DNA from: Sthenelais limicola
Taxonomy: Eukaryota; Annelida; Polychaeta; Phyllodocida; Sigalionidae
Assembly (NCBI GenBank): GCA_942159475.1
Contig: OW804096.1
Span: 14,123,871 to 14,187,870 of the forward strand
Direction: 5' to 3'
Length of the DNA stretch: 64,000 bases
The notes below the pieces were generated by a model. The model was given only the letters and a program-made list of their open reading frames with translations, did not search any database and was not told the DNA's origin. Below, one piece after another: positions 10,896 through 21,544 of the stretch (the stretch's first letter is position 1; each line of letters opens with the position of its first letter). The translations under genes were made by a program, and so were the position numbers.

Positions 10896-11031
10896 CTCCT
10901 TTTCTCTCCTCTTCTTTCTCTCTTACGCATATCTCACACACCAATTCCTCTCTCACCTTTATTCTCCCTCCCCCTCTCCCTCTGTCTTTCTCTCCCACTC
11001 TCTTTCTCTGTCTTTCGCACCTTCTGTATGC

Positions 11032-11080
<49 letters not shown>

Positions 11081-11205
11081 CTCTCTGTGTATCTGTGTCT
11101 GTACGAAGTGTGAACAGTTTCCTTTCTCTTGTCTCTCTCTCTCGCTCTCTTTCTTCTCTCCTCTCCCCACATTCTGTCTCTATCCCTCTTCCTCTCTAAA
11201 CCTTT
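10896..11205. repeat. CT-rich microsatellite with long pure (CT)n
   Basis: Pyrimidine-rich throughout, with an uninterrupted (CT)n of about 40 bp at 11034-11077. Five overlapping open frames on both strands are Leu/Ser or Arg/Glu translations of the repeat. Confidence 0.95.
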
Positions 11206-11225
11206 CTCCCCCCCCTCTCCCCCCC

Positions 11226-11452
11226 GTCTCTTCCCCTTATATTCTATGCTAACCACTGCACTGTTTGTATTACCAGGTTGTTGTTTCTCCCCCCTACCCC
11301 CCCCCCCTCTGTCTCTTCCCCTTATATTCCATGCTAACCACTGCACTGTTTGTATTACCAGGTTGTTGTTTCTCCCCCCTACCCCCCCTCTGTCTCTTCC
11401 CCTTATATTCCATGCTAACCACTGCACTGTTTGTATTACCAGGTTGTTGTTT
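11226..11452. repeat. 81-85-bp tandem triplication
   Basis: GTCTCTTCCCCTTATATTC recurs at 11226, 11311 and 11392; the unit contains AACCACTGCACTGTTTGTAT and ends in a CCCCCCTA tract of variable length, which accounts for the length difference. Near-identical units, so recent. Confidence 0.95.
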
Positions 11453-11623
11453 CGAGGAGCCCTTTCCACTTGTCTCACATACCTCATCTATCTAATATAA
11501 GGAATGTATTTACTTCACTCTCCGCTTCTTCTCTCAAGTGCTTCCTCCCGCTGGTTTAGTTATTTGTTCATGCGTCTATCTATTCAAGTATGATAATAGC
11601 AAAATAGGCACAGCTACATATAT

Positions 11624-11864
11624 ATGGGTCAGATCTTCAGAAAATGTATAATTCGCCTTCACCAATCTTCTTGAATAATCCAAATTTAAGACAAAAATCA
11701 GGTTCAAAATACTGTTCAACATAACAAAACAGATTGTTTGAATCAAGGCAATACCAAATATACCCATATATATCTAGTGTTGATGATTTTTCAGTCCAAT
11801 TTAGCAGAATTTACATAATATGTTGATCTGCCAATTGTACATTTTTTTTGATAACTTGACCCAT
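11624..11864 (-). mobile_element. Family A MITE, complete copy
   Basis: Left end ATGGGTCAGATCTTCAG, reversed right arm CGCCTTCACCAATC, right end AACTTGACCCAT. The 63-codon minus frame here is element sequence. Confidence 0.9.
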
Positions 11865-12070
11865 ACATATAGCTGGAGATATGGGGTTTCAAATGGGAGG
11901 ATAGAAGAACAGGAGGAGGAGAAGAAGAGGAGAAAAAGAAAGTAGCATTAAGTAATGTTGGTACTACAACTGGATACTAGTTACTTTGATAAGTCTTATA
12001 TTTCTTAAGACTTCTTAGTTAATCAACTACTAATTAACTCTTACACGCTAATACGTAAACATATTATTAT
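11865..12070. other. Unassigned non-coding stretch
   Basis: Contains an AGGAGGAGGAGAAGAAG purine patch near 11912. Nothing else recognised. Confidence 0.3.
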
Positions 12071-12075
12071 TACTG

Positions 12076-12111
<36 letters not shown>

Positions 12112-12112
12112 T
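12071..12112. repeat. (TAC)n microsatellite
   Basis: About thirteen TAC/CTA units; a second short run lies at 12145-12158. Confidence 0.95.
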
Positions 12113-12514
12113 ATGCATTTCATTATCTCTTATCTCCCCATTTACTACTACTACTATAGTTTATGGCAGGGTAATTATAGAGCGGGAATTTTTCTCTTAT
12201 GTCGAGGTGTGGAAGAAGGCATATTCCATGAGTTCCTCTTAATCAGTTCACATCCCCATAAAAAACAGCTGGGCTCGCCTCCCTCGACCCAATTTGGGGG
12301 AAGTTCCTCCTGTCTTAGATTTAATCCTCTCTCCTCTAAGCCAGGTCATGATAGCACATATCAAGTAGGCGACCTTTAATGGCACTTAAAATCATAAAAT
12401 GACGCCTAAATGACCAATGGATATATGGCCTTTCCTCCCCTTCCCACTTCCCTCTAAAGGAAAGGAGCGCTAAACTATACTACTGCTGCTTTGGGGGAGA
12501 AAAGGAGGAATAAA
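12113..12514. other. Unassigned stretch
   Basis: An 88-codon frame runs from 12113 to 12379. It starts inside AT-rich DNA and has no motif recognised; not called as a gene. Confidence 0.25.
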
Positions 12515-12717
12515 AGAAAGAAGAAGAAGAAGAAGAAGAAGAAGAAGAAGAAGAAGAAGGAGAAGGAGAAGAAGAAGAAGAAGAAGAAGAAGAAGAAGAA
12601 GAAGAAGAAGAAGAAGAAGAAGAAGAAGAAGGAGAAGGAGAAGGAGAAGAAGGAGAAGAAGAAGAAGAAGAAGAAGAAGAAGAAGAAGGAGAAAAAGAGG
12701 AGGAGGAGGAGGAGGAG

Positions 12718-12751
<34 letters not shown>

Positions 12752-12801
12752 AAGAGGAGGGGGAGGAGGAGGAGGAGGAGGAGGAGGAGGAGAAGGAGGA
12801 G
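12515..12801. repeat. (GAA)n / (GAG)n purine tract, about 290 bp
   Basis: Almost pure purine on the plus strand: GAA units with GGA interruptions to about 12690, then GAG units. Continuous frames on both strands encode only Lys/Glu/Arg or Phe/Leu/Pro runs and are artefacts. Confidence 0.97.
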
Positions 12802-13295
12802 GCCCGTAATAAGGCGTAATTTCTTCATTTCCAATGTCAGACTCCACTCCCCCCCCCCCCCACAAGTGCCAGCAATACAAGGCAGTTCTATCTTGGCCTA
12901 TGATAACACACACCAGGTGTTGCGTACGCAATTTCACACTTGCCTCTGAGCCAGCATATGTGTGACATCTGCGTCATATCGAGCAGGGAAATAAAACTAA
13001 ACACACACTTGCATGTTTACCTGCCCAGAAAAAAGAATTCCCATTCTGGACTTGTGGTGGTAGATTTGGTGGGGGTGTATAGGGTGGTAGGGTAGTAGGG
13101 GTGAGAGGTGTGTGTGTGTGTGGGGGGGGATGCTAACATTTCCATTACATTTGATCCACTTTTGTGAAGGGTTATCTCTTATAGTTGGAACAACTTGTTT
13201 TTAACACTCGAAAGAAGCTACCATGGTGCTTTTCCCCTAACATATCATATGGAAATAAATAAAAGAATATTCACTAATCTCAGATCTGTCAGTCT
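12802..13295. other. Unassigned stretch with poly-C and GT/G-rich patch
   Basis: Poly-C at about 12848-12860 and a G/GT-rich block at about 13058-13130. No gene seen. Confidence 0.35.
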
Positions 13296-13560
13296 CTCCC
13301 TTCATGACGCTCTCTCTTTATCTCTGTTGCTGTTTCTCTGCCTTCTTGCTTCTATCTTTCTCTCTCCACTCTTTAATTAAGTGTTTCTTCACTCAATCAC
13401 TCTCTGCCACTTTTTCGCTCTACTTCGTCGGGTTTTTCTCACTTCCTTGTTTCTCTCTGTCACTTCATATTTCCCTATTGCTGTCTCTCTGTCCGCTCTC
13501 ATCCGTCTCTTTCTACATTTCTATATCACTTTAATGCTGTCTGTCTGCCTTCCCTTCTCT
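13296..13560. repeat. CT-rich degenerate low-complexity tract
   Basis: Interrupted CTCT/TTCT. Open frames of 60-76 codons here are low-complexity. Confidence 0.7.
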
Positions 13561-14445
13561 AGTTAATGCCAGGACTTTGGGTATCGTATAGCCTTGAAAT
13601 AACCGCGGACCAAATTGCTCACTAAGTCTTCAAAATTACATTTCAATCCGGGAAGTTAATGTTCGCCTTGATAAATACCCACCATTATGGATGCCCACAC
13701 TGAAAATCAAGTACAGGAAACCTATGCCCGAGAAATAACACATTTTTACACAATCCGCGAAAAATATAGCTGCAAAGATGTCGGTCTATACGGCCGGCAT
13801 ATCAGATAGGGTGTACACCGCCCCCTCCCCCCTGTCCCCAAAAGAAAAAAAAAAGAGATTCCGGTAGTGTGATCCATTCGAGAGAAGGGAAGGAAATAAA
13901 CTGCACATTTCCAGGGACCCCGAGGCCACCGTATCAAAGCAGAACTTAGGTTTATCTGGCCCCGAGTAAAAAGTACCCGAGTCAACGGTCTGCCTTACAA
14001 GCTGGTGAAATATTTACATAGGAGATTTCACCAGCTACAGATCACCCCCACATGAAGGGCAGTTTAGCAAATGTTGGGATGGATTTGTGGTTTAGAAAAC
14101 ATTTAAACGGTTCGAAATTTAGTTTAAATCATGGTGAAATAACGATAGTATATTGATACATGTATAAATAAAAAAGAATAAAGATGTAAAAGAATAAAGC
14201 TGATCAATCTGGAATAACTATTAGAAAATGTCCATGCGTGATGTAAAATGTCTACAGTTTGATCTTCATTTTCCAATTAGAACAGTTGACAGAAAACATT
14301 CACACGTGTAAGTTTATCCTAAAACAATTTATTTTCGACAGCCTCTTGGCTATCCAAGGTTTATCTTTCTTACTTGATTATGTAACCTTGGACAATTATT
14401 TTCTTAATTTCCTAGACGCATGTGATTAGGTTTTAGCACTAAAAT
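13561..14445. other. Unassigned non-coding stretch
   Basis: A 79-codon minus frame (13746-13985) has no recognisable domain; the rest is AT-rich. No gene supported. Confidence 0.3.
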
Positions 14446-14684
14446 ATGGGTCAGATTTTCAGAAAATGTACAATTCGCCTTCGCCAATCCTCTCAAATAA
14501 CCCAAATTTAAGACGAAAATAAAGTTCAAAATACAGTTCAACCTAACCAAACAGATTGCTAAAATCAATGCAATGCCGAATATACTCGAATTTAACTAGT
14601 ATTGATCAAATTGCAGCCTAATTTAGCAGAATCTACTAAATGTGTACAGCTGCCAATTGTACATTTTCTGAAAATCTGACCCAT
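14446..14684 (-). mobile_element. Family A MITE, complete copy
   Basis: Near-consensus: ATGGGTCAGATTTTCAG at the left, GAAAATCTGACCCAT at the right, flanked by TAT and ATA. Among the best copies for defining the 30-bp terminal inverted repeats. Confidence 0.95.
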
Positions 14685-14721
14685 ATAGATACAGTACACG
14701 GGCGCCTTGTTAAAGAACATA

Positions 14722-14953
14722 CTGGGCCAGATTTTCAGAAAATGCACAATCTACAGACATCTATCAAATTCTGCTACATTAGAGTGAAAAGTGGATAAAT
14801 ACTAGGTATATTTGAGTATATTCTGTATTGTATTCATTCAATAAATCTGTTTGGCTAGGTTAAACTGTATTTTGAACCTGATTTTCGTCTTAAATTTGGG
14901 TTATTTGACAGGATTGGTGAAGGCCAATTATACATTTTCTGAAGATCTAATCC
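14722..14953 (+). mobile_element. Family A MITE, second subtype
   Basis: Left end GGGCCAGATTTTCAG then TGCACAATCTACAG; right end GAAGATCTAATCC. Lies only 38 bp from the preceding copy, in the opposite orientation. Confidence 0.85.
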
Positions 14954-15907
14954 TACTAAACTAGCTGTAAGAAAAATGTCCAATATAGCGTCCCTCTATG
15001 TTTTCTATGATATTATTTCCCCTTTCTCTACTTTTCATAAGATAAATTGATTGATTGATTTGAATTTCATTTCCATGACTTTCATAATTGTTATACAGGA
15101 AATTGGATAATCGTTCTATGCTCAGTTACATTTCTTCCTCGCGGACCATCCAGAATTACTCATATTTTTATGTTAAGCCGTTAGGAGTATAAAATACAAT
15201 ACTAATCATGAAGACTGAACTGTCTTTCAACTAGTGAATACACATTGAGAAATACAATACAAATGGACAACCATACTTTGAAGTAATAAGGGTCATCTTA
15301 TTAATATTGACATTAAACATTAATAAGACGTTATATCTATGATGGTTTGACCATCTCTTCCAAGACTTACAAGCTTGAATAAGATCTTTATGATTAAATA
15401 AATTAAGTTGCATTATAACATTAGTCTACAATCAGGTTTCGTACATTTCGGAGGTATCTTCACAATACAATAAGACAATAATAATAATATAAGATTATAT
15501 ATAGAGCATCTCCTAATTTTACACCTGTTAAAAAAACCCTAGCTTTACAAAACATTGTCAAACCAATAAAGGCAGGATAGTAAAACTACCGCCATGTTGT
15601 TTTACTAGGCGTAGGTTCAGATGGTGAACGTGGCCCCGTTTAAAGACAACAGACCAATCAATTGTCCCTTAACAAGGGCAGGATAACTTTCCTAAGATAA
15701 GCTATGGGTAGAGAGAGGACTATAAGGAATGGGGTAAAAAGACTATAGACCATCAGTATTATATACGGCCTCATAAATTATTAAAGTCTGCCTTGGAAAT
15801 GGTTATGTGGATATTTTAGTGGCTAGCGTGGGGTGGAGGCGATTTGTGGAAGGGTTAGGGAGAATAATTGGCTCTTCATATCTTTCTAGAAATGCTGGTT
15901 TGAAGGA
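14954..15907. other. Unassigned AT-rich non-coding stretch
   Basis: No gene or repeat family recognised; a 60-codon minus frame at 15231-15413 has no motif. Confidence 0.3.
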
Positions 15908-16142
15908 AGACAGAGAAAGAAAAAGAGAGAGAGAGAGAGAGAGAGGGGGAGAGAGAGAAGTGAGAGTGAGAGGGAGAGAGAGGGGGGCAGAGATAGAGAG
16001 AGGGAGAGAGAGGGGGGCAGAGATAGAGAGAGGGAGAGAGAGGCAGAGAGAGAGAGAGAGGGAGAGAGAGAGAGGCAGAGAGAGAGAGAGGCAGAGAGAG
16101 AGAGGGGGGAGAGAGAGAGGGGGGAAGAGAGGGAGAGAAAGG
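15908..16142. repeat. GA-rich microsatellite with a 38-bp tandem
   Basis: (GA)n with GGGGGCAGAGATAGAGAGAG repeated at about 15984 and 16022. The 115-codon frames on both strands are repeat translations. Confidence 0.95.
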
Positions 16143-16146
16143 GAGT

Positions 16147-16336
16147 ACATTTAGTAGATTTGGCTAAATTATAGCCATATTATCAATACTAGGTGAATAT
16201 GAGTATATTTGGTTTTAATTGCCTTGATTTAAACGGTGCGTTTGGTAATATTTTGAACCTTATTTCTGTCTTAAATTTGGGTCATTTGAGAGGATTGGTG
16301 AAGGCGAATTGTACATTTTCTGATGATTTCACCCAT
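16147..16336 (+). mobile_element. Family A MITE, left end missing
   Basis: Begins within the left arm (ACATTTAGTAGATTTGGCTA) exactly where the GA tract ends, and continues to the right end TTCTGATGATTTCACCCAT. Confidence 0.8.
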
Positions 16337-16732
16337 GTGCTGCTCTCCACCCAGCCCTGCATACATAATGTAGACATGTAGACATTCCCCACCATGGGCC
16401 ACCTCCATTTACCCCACAGGTAAACTTAATGGGGTTGGGGGGTTGGGGGTGGGGGGTTGACAAGTGCATTACATACCCGTCCTTCCACACCTATATTGCC
16501 TTATCTATGCTACACACAGTTCCAAGCCATTTACTCTAATCCCTCGCCAGTTTACACCCGCAGTAGCCGAGGTAGGAGCCAACCTTTGGCTACCAAACAT
16601 TAGAGAAACATCATATTGAAAATTATGTATTTTGTCATGTTGACTTAATTATTACCGAGAAATTCGCTAAAGAGGCCCATATGTGAGTCAGAACAGAAGG
16701 CCTTTAATGACAATAGTAACAGTTTCTTACTG
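16337..16732. other. Unassigned stretch with G-rich patch
   Basis: G-rich patch at about 16430-16460. Nothing else recognised. Confidence 0.3.
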
Positions 16733-16836
16733 GGGAAAATGTACAATGGCCAGCTCTACACATTAAATTTGAGTAAATTCTGTTAAGTTAGGCTGGAAAA
16801 TGATAAACACTAGGTATAGTTGAGTATAGTATTGCC
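16733..16836 (+). mobile_element. Family A MITE, left fragment
   Basis: Left arm only, from GGAAAATGTACAATGGCCAG to TTGAGTATAGTATTGCC; the right half is missing. Confidence 0.75.
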
Positions 16837-16950
16837 CCGAGTAGCGAATTTTAAAAATACATTTAATTCTAATGATGAAAATTTGTACAAATAATGCAGA
16901 GGTAACTGACCAATTTCTCCTTCTTTATTCCTCCCCGTTTCTTATTGAAA

Positions 16951-17060
16951 ATATCACAAATCTACATTACCTATTGAGTTAAAACCTCCATTTGTCTCAC
17001 TCACCTACAAGTAAATAATACAAAGAATTAATTCAATGACAAACAATAAACTTTTAAATG
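16951..17060 (+). repeat. Dispersed repeat, first of two copies
   Basis: About 105 bp, including ACCTCCATTTGTCTCACTCA, that recurs with few differences at 50930-51026. No termini recognised. Confidence 0.75.
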
Positions 17061-17218
17061 ATGTCATTAATATATGTCCTTAAAAATATGCACGTGAAAA
17101 GGAACGATCCAAGAGTAGTTTTGAAGAAATGGATGAATGAAAATAAATCATTCATTTTACATGGCTCTCGATCACGCTGGGGGTAAATTATATACACGCT
17201 CGATCAAGCCAAGGGTAA

Positions 17219-17458
17219 ATGGGTCAGATTTTCAGAAAATGTACAATTGTCAGCTATACACATTTAGTAAATTCTTCTAAATAAGGCTGCAATTTGGTCA
17301 ATAGTTAGGTAAATTTGAGTATATTCGGCATTGTATTTATTCTAGCAATATGTCTGGTTAGGTTGAACTGTATTTTGAACTTTATTTTCGTCTGAAATTT
17401 GGGTTATTTCAGAGAATTTGTGAAAGTGAATTGTACATTTTCTGAAAATCTGATCCAA
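17219..17458 (+). mobile_element. Family A MITE, complete copy
   Basis: Left end ATGGGTCAGATTTTCAG, right end AAAATCTGATCCA. Carries TCTAGCAATATGTCTGGTTA like the copies at 42267, 49561 and 56529, a third sequence subgroup. Confidence 0.9.
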
Positions 17459-18057
17459 ATACACGTCCCATACTGGTTGTAGAAATCATGCATACTCATC
17501 TGCTCATGACTGGATTACTCGATCCACGATTGTCCGAGTAACTCTATTCTATAGGCCTCTATCTCATGACAGGGCATAACATTTAAATAGGTAAGATCTC
17601 ATTCTCATCATTTTGAATGAAACGTATCGCGTAGCGAAATTTTCAGCAAATAAAAAATGTTTAAAAAAAAAAATCGCAATCTTCTTCGAATATGGTCATT
17701 TTTCGTTGGTTAATGATAATATTAATACCAAGCCTTTAAGTCTTTGAAATTTAAAACTCAGGAACACATGTTAAATTTATTTATATTTTTTTAAAACAAC
17801 ACTGAATCACTTTTTGGTGTCGATTTTAATGGTCTTTATAAATCAAAATACTAGTTTCACAAGACTCACCATTGGAAAACATCGCAAAAATAAAACAGGT
17901 TTTTTGTCTAAATGTTGGGGCAAACTTTAGACATATTTTCAGTAAAATAAATGCAACAGAATGAGTCCATTTCAAAGAGATTAATTACACACTGTACGTC
18001 CTTAAACAATCAAAATCAATTGGTACATGACATCTATAGGATATAAATTTATACAGG
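17459..18057. other. Unassigned AT-rich non-coding stretch
   Basis: Nothing recognised. Confidence 0.3.
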
Positions 18058-18312
18058 TGAGTAAGTGAGATTGGTTGCTTTACGCCCTTATCAACACATT
18101 TAATATGGTTATATCAAGGGCGGGAGAGCTGAGGGGGAGTGAGTGAGTGAGTGAGTGAGTGGTTGCTTTACGCCCTTATCAACACATTTAATATGGTTAT
18201 ATCAAGGGCGGGAGAGCTGAGAGGGAGTGAGTAAGTGAGATTGGTTGCTTTACGCCCTTATCAACACATTTAATATTGTTTTATCAAGGGCGGGAGAGCT
18301 GAGAGGGAGTGA
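18058..18312. repeat. 82-88-bp tandem repeat, three units
   Basis: GGTTGCTTTACGCCCTTATC starts at 18073, 18161 and 18243. Each unit holds a small inverted repeat (GCCCTTATC ... GATATAAGGGC-like arms around TTTAATATGG) and ends in (GAGT)n of variable length, which makes the first period longer. Confidence 0.93.
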
Positions 18313-18845
18313 GTTTATGATCATACCCAGGAAATAGAGATAGAGAAGAGGGGAAATAGAGACAGAGAAAAGAGACAGAAAGGCACTTTATGGTCATACC
18401 CAGGACCATGGATATAAATACATTTTAGGATCCAGTTGATATAAATATATATTGGTATCAAATTATGTCCGTACCTTAAAGTGAAGGTCTATAGATTATT
18501 TGATAGGTTTATGCAGGGGAGACAATGTTGTAATCACACATTAAGTAGTGGTCGCCGGGGGGCACTGGAGTAAAGAAACCGATGCTAGGAAGAGGGGTGG
18601 GGGTGGGGGGCGGTGATCAAGCCCCCTTCGGAACACAATTCTTTAGACCAGCCCCAAATACCCCAGCTTATGTCAATGGGCACATTATTCATGTTAGGGC
18701 TTATTTCTGATTTGGTTCATCCATCCGAGCATAATATCATAGAATTTAATTTCGTTTAATGATTTTTTAAGCAAGAAAGAAACTCGATGACTAGTCTAAA
18801 ATTCGTTGTGACTAAATGATATATATGGGGTAGAATATGCAGCAC
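18313..18845. other. Unassigned stretch with purine patches
   Basis: GA-rich at 18336-18385 and G-rich at 18590-18612. No gene. Confidence 0.3.
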
Positions 18846-19100
18846 CATTGGTTTCTTTTATTTTGGTTTCTCTGTATCTCTTTCACTTTTCTGTTTATTT
18901 CCTGTCTCTTCGTATCTCTCTTCCTCCCTCTCCTACTTTTCTCTAGTTATCACCCTCTCTTTCTGAGTGCTCCTTTTGTCTCTCTCCAGTCCTCCCTCTC
19001 TCTCCGCCCCTCCCCCTATCCCTCTTTCTCCGCGTCCCCTCCCTCTCTACCTCTCTATTTCTATCCCTCCCGCCCTATCTCTTCGTCTCCCCCTCCTCTC
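18846..19100. repeat. CT-rich low-complexity tract
   Basis: TTTCTC/CCTCTC runs; the 98-codon frame is low-complexity. Confidence 0.7.
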
Positions 19101-19223
19101 TCACATATCTCATATATTATATTTCTGTATTGATTTGTATGAAATAGTATTATAAACGTATTAACCATTAGGCAGTTTCCTTTAATCTAGTGAATGTTGA
19201 CATGTATATGATAATCTACCACA

Positions 19224-19374
19224 ATGTCTGATGGTGCCAGAGGGGGAGAAGGGGCGGGGGCAGACCCCTCTGACCCCACCTCACCCTCTTCAACCCACAA
19301 CCGGCTGTACGCACCAGTCCACAGGCGTATGACCGTTACGGCATGGCAGAGAGATCAATATGGATATAGGCAGG
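19224..19374 (+). CDS. Possible first coding exon, unidentified protein
   Basis: Tentative. An ATG in the context CCACAATGT opens about 50 codons of complex, G+C-richer sequence: a Gly/Ser/Pro-rich start, then RLYAPVHRRMTVTAWQRDQY at about residues 27-46, which does not look like translated repeat. A possible donor (CAGG then GTGGGA) follows at 19374/19375; beyond it the frame runs into the repeat GGCAGGGTGGGAGGG, which is not protein-like. No upstream promoter could be read. It could belong with the possible terminal exon at 26740, but the phases do not join directly (this exon would leave one base, that one needs two). Chance remains a real alternative. Confidence 0.25.
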
Positions 19375-19449
19375 GTGGGAGGGAGAGACATGTGGATATA
19401 GGCAGGGTGGTAGGGGGGGGGGGATAAGCAGGGTGGGAGGAGTACGGAT

Positions 19450-19967
19450 ATGGGTCAGGTCGTCAGAAAATGTACAATTCACCTTCACCAATCATCTCTC
19501 TAATAACCTAAATTTAAGCTTATTCGACACAATTGGTCTGTTTAACATGTTATCATGATATATTTTATTATCATTTTGTGTATTGTGTGCAATTATATTC
19601 TCCTTTGGAGGCAAATAAAACAATACAATAACCGAACAGCTTGTTTAAATCTACAGAATACCAAATATACTCAGATAATTTTCAGTCAAATAATTTTCAG
19701 TCAAATTTAGTTAGTTACTTAATGTGTAGTTAGATGGTTGGATGCCTTGAGTTTCATCCACCCAGGCTGTCAACATAGGATGGTTATATCGATACATATA
19801 GGAATCGGAGAAAATGTTGGTACATATTGGGGGTAAAATGGTGTATCTTGGGGGGACATTTGGCAACTTTCCCCTTAATCCAAATTAGCTCAATTCAGAT
19901 GATAATCTGAGAACTTACATCACTGTGTAGAGGTTCCGATTGTACATTTTCTGATGATATGACCCAT
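19450..19967 (-). mobile_element. Family A MITE split by other DNA
   Basis: Left end ATGGGTCAGGTCGTCAG and right end GATGATATGACCCAT are both present but 518 bp apart instead of about 240. One extra block (19519-19630) looks like a LINE tail; another (about 19735-19900) is unassigned, with a 16-base echo AATAATTTTCAGTCAA duplicated near 19677. Confidence 0.8.
19519..19630 (+). mobile_element. LINE 3' end fragment inside family A
   Basis: About 110 bp ending TTGGAGGCAAATAAAACAAT then ACAATA units: a polyadenylation-type signal followed by a short tandem tail, as at the ends of the two larger LINEs here. It replaces the element segment between ATTTAAG and ACCGAACAG. Confidence 0.55.
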
Positions 19968-19974
19968 GGCCGGG

Positions 19975-20055
19975 CGGGGGGGGGGGGTTAGATTGGGGGG
20001 AGGGGTGCCTGGAGAGAGGGGGGTAGCCGGGGGGGGGACTAGGGGAGGCAAGGGC
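19975..20055. repeat. G-rich low-complexity patch
   Basis: Several runs of 7-13 G; potential G-quadruplex on the plus strand. Confidence 0.7.
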
Positions 20056-20587
20056 AGAGTGTATAGCGGCTGATGTAAAATTCAACTGAATGATAAATAA
20101 AATGTCTCTGTTATTCACTGGGCGCATTTTCATAGCTAAAAACAGAAAATATAATGTTGATTGATAAATTGATATCATAAGTCAACTAAACTAACCAGAG
20201 ACAAATGACATTTTCTTAGGAGATTTATTTTTTCAGAAACTATTATTATTATAAAACTTTTATTCAATAAAGATATACATTTCTGCTTAATGCGATACTG
20301 AAAAGGAATGGTCCCTCTCAATCTACTTTCTACACTGAGATCTTCCAGGCATCCCTTTTAAATCATAGTATAATATGGGAAAAGATATAATACACTGACA
20401 GTGTAGATAGATATTTAAAATCAGAGAATGCAGGAAGTCAGGCCCCAATATGTGATGGATTATCCATTGTCCCCGCCAACTAAACTAACCATCGTTGCCA
20501 GGTGAGTTCAGGTGGAACATTCTTACTGGGATCTTCAGAGCTCAGTTGTGGTAGCGCAAGAAGGCATACAACACGTACGCCAACTAA

Positions 20588-20848
20588 ACTAACCATAGAC
20601 AAAGTCAATCCGTATATGCCTTCAACCGAATAGTAAAAAAATCGAACTCAAACCAACCAGTAGTAACACCCTATATCAGTCAACTAGTCCACAGATGCAC
20701 GCCCAAAAGAAGGAAAAAGGACACCCCCAAATACACTACATCATACAATAAACTGCAAGAAGATGGGTGCCACTACTCACAAGAACTGCTGAACCTAACA
20801 TCGAACCAGCTAATAACAGCAATAAACAAAATGCAACCTCAGGGTTGA
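20588..20848 (+). pseudogene. Possible ORF1 remnant of the LINE
   Basis: An 86-codon stretch with no stop and no early ATG, basic and Asn/Gln-rich (for example VHRCTPKRRKKDTPK), lying about 700 bp upstream of ORF2. LINEs of this group usually carry an ORF1 there. No zinc knuckle or RNA-recognition motif is visible, so this is only a positional suggestion. Confidence 0.2.
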
Positions 20849-20978
20849 TCAAAGCCAGAGAGACTGCTCTTTTATCCGAAGAGCTAACTCAAAGGCAGCG
20901 AAAAACCCAAAACGGTAATGTGCATAGTGATAAGTGACAAGTGATAAATAGTAAGCGATAACATAATATAATATTATG

Positions 20979-21212
20979 ACATTAACAACTATCCCAGACA
21001 CGACCGATCAACACTGGAGGCAAAGCTATTTTATCCGAATGGCAGGCCAGAAGGTGGAGAGAGGCTCAACTGGGTTACATGTGAACATAATATGCTAGGA
21101 CATTAAGAACTGTCTCAAATACAGCCGATCAAAACTGGAGGCACAGCTATTTTATCCGAATGGCAGTCCCAAAGGTAGAGAGAGGCTAAATCTGAGCCTA
21201 GAATATTATTTT
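20979..21212 (+). repeat. 121-bp tandem units in the LINE leader
   Basis: GACATTAA...CTGGAGGCA...TATTTTATCCGAATGGCAG...GAGAGAGGCT occurs at 20979 and again at 21100, with a partial third near 20866. Such units may act as the promoter of the element. Confidence 0.75.
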
Positions 21213-21544
21213 ATCTTAAACAATCTAGGACATTAACTGTTATTCTCAATTGCAGAGCGAGAAATCAAATGCTACAGGTGGTAAGGGTTCGATACTATAA
21301 ACAATAATTAAACGAAAGCAGGTTATAGATCTCATTACAGTCACATAAACACTAGGATAACAAAACGTACTTTATGTATATATTTTATGTCTTATCTTGC
21401 CTATACTGTTATACGATTATTCAATGTATAATATTCAATGTAATGTAAGTAGTATTCCTATGATGCTTTATTTTCTTCTCTCTGATACTACCTATAAGAC
21501 CAATCTTTAATTTGGTCGGATCCTGAATTGACATACTATAGAGA

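Noticed and set aside
10764..11500. Overlapping Ser/Leu-rich and Arg/Glu-rich frames
   Set aside because: CT microsatellite plus the 81-85-bp triplication; repeated peptide blocks mirror the DNA repeat.
12470..12949. Three overlapping open frames of 119-155 codons
   Set aside because: They are translations of a GAA/GAG microsatellite (Lys/Glu/Arg or Phe/Leu/Pro runs).
15803..16154. 115-codon frames on both strands
   Set aside because: GA repeat translated both ways.
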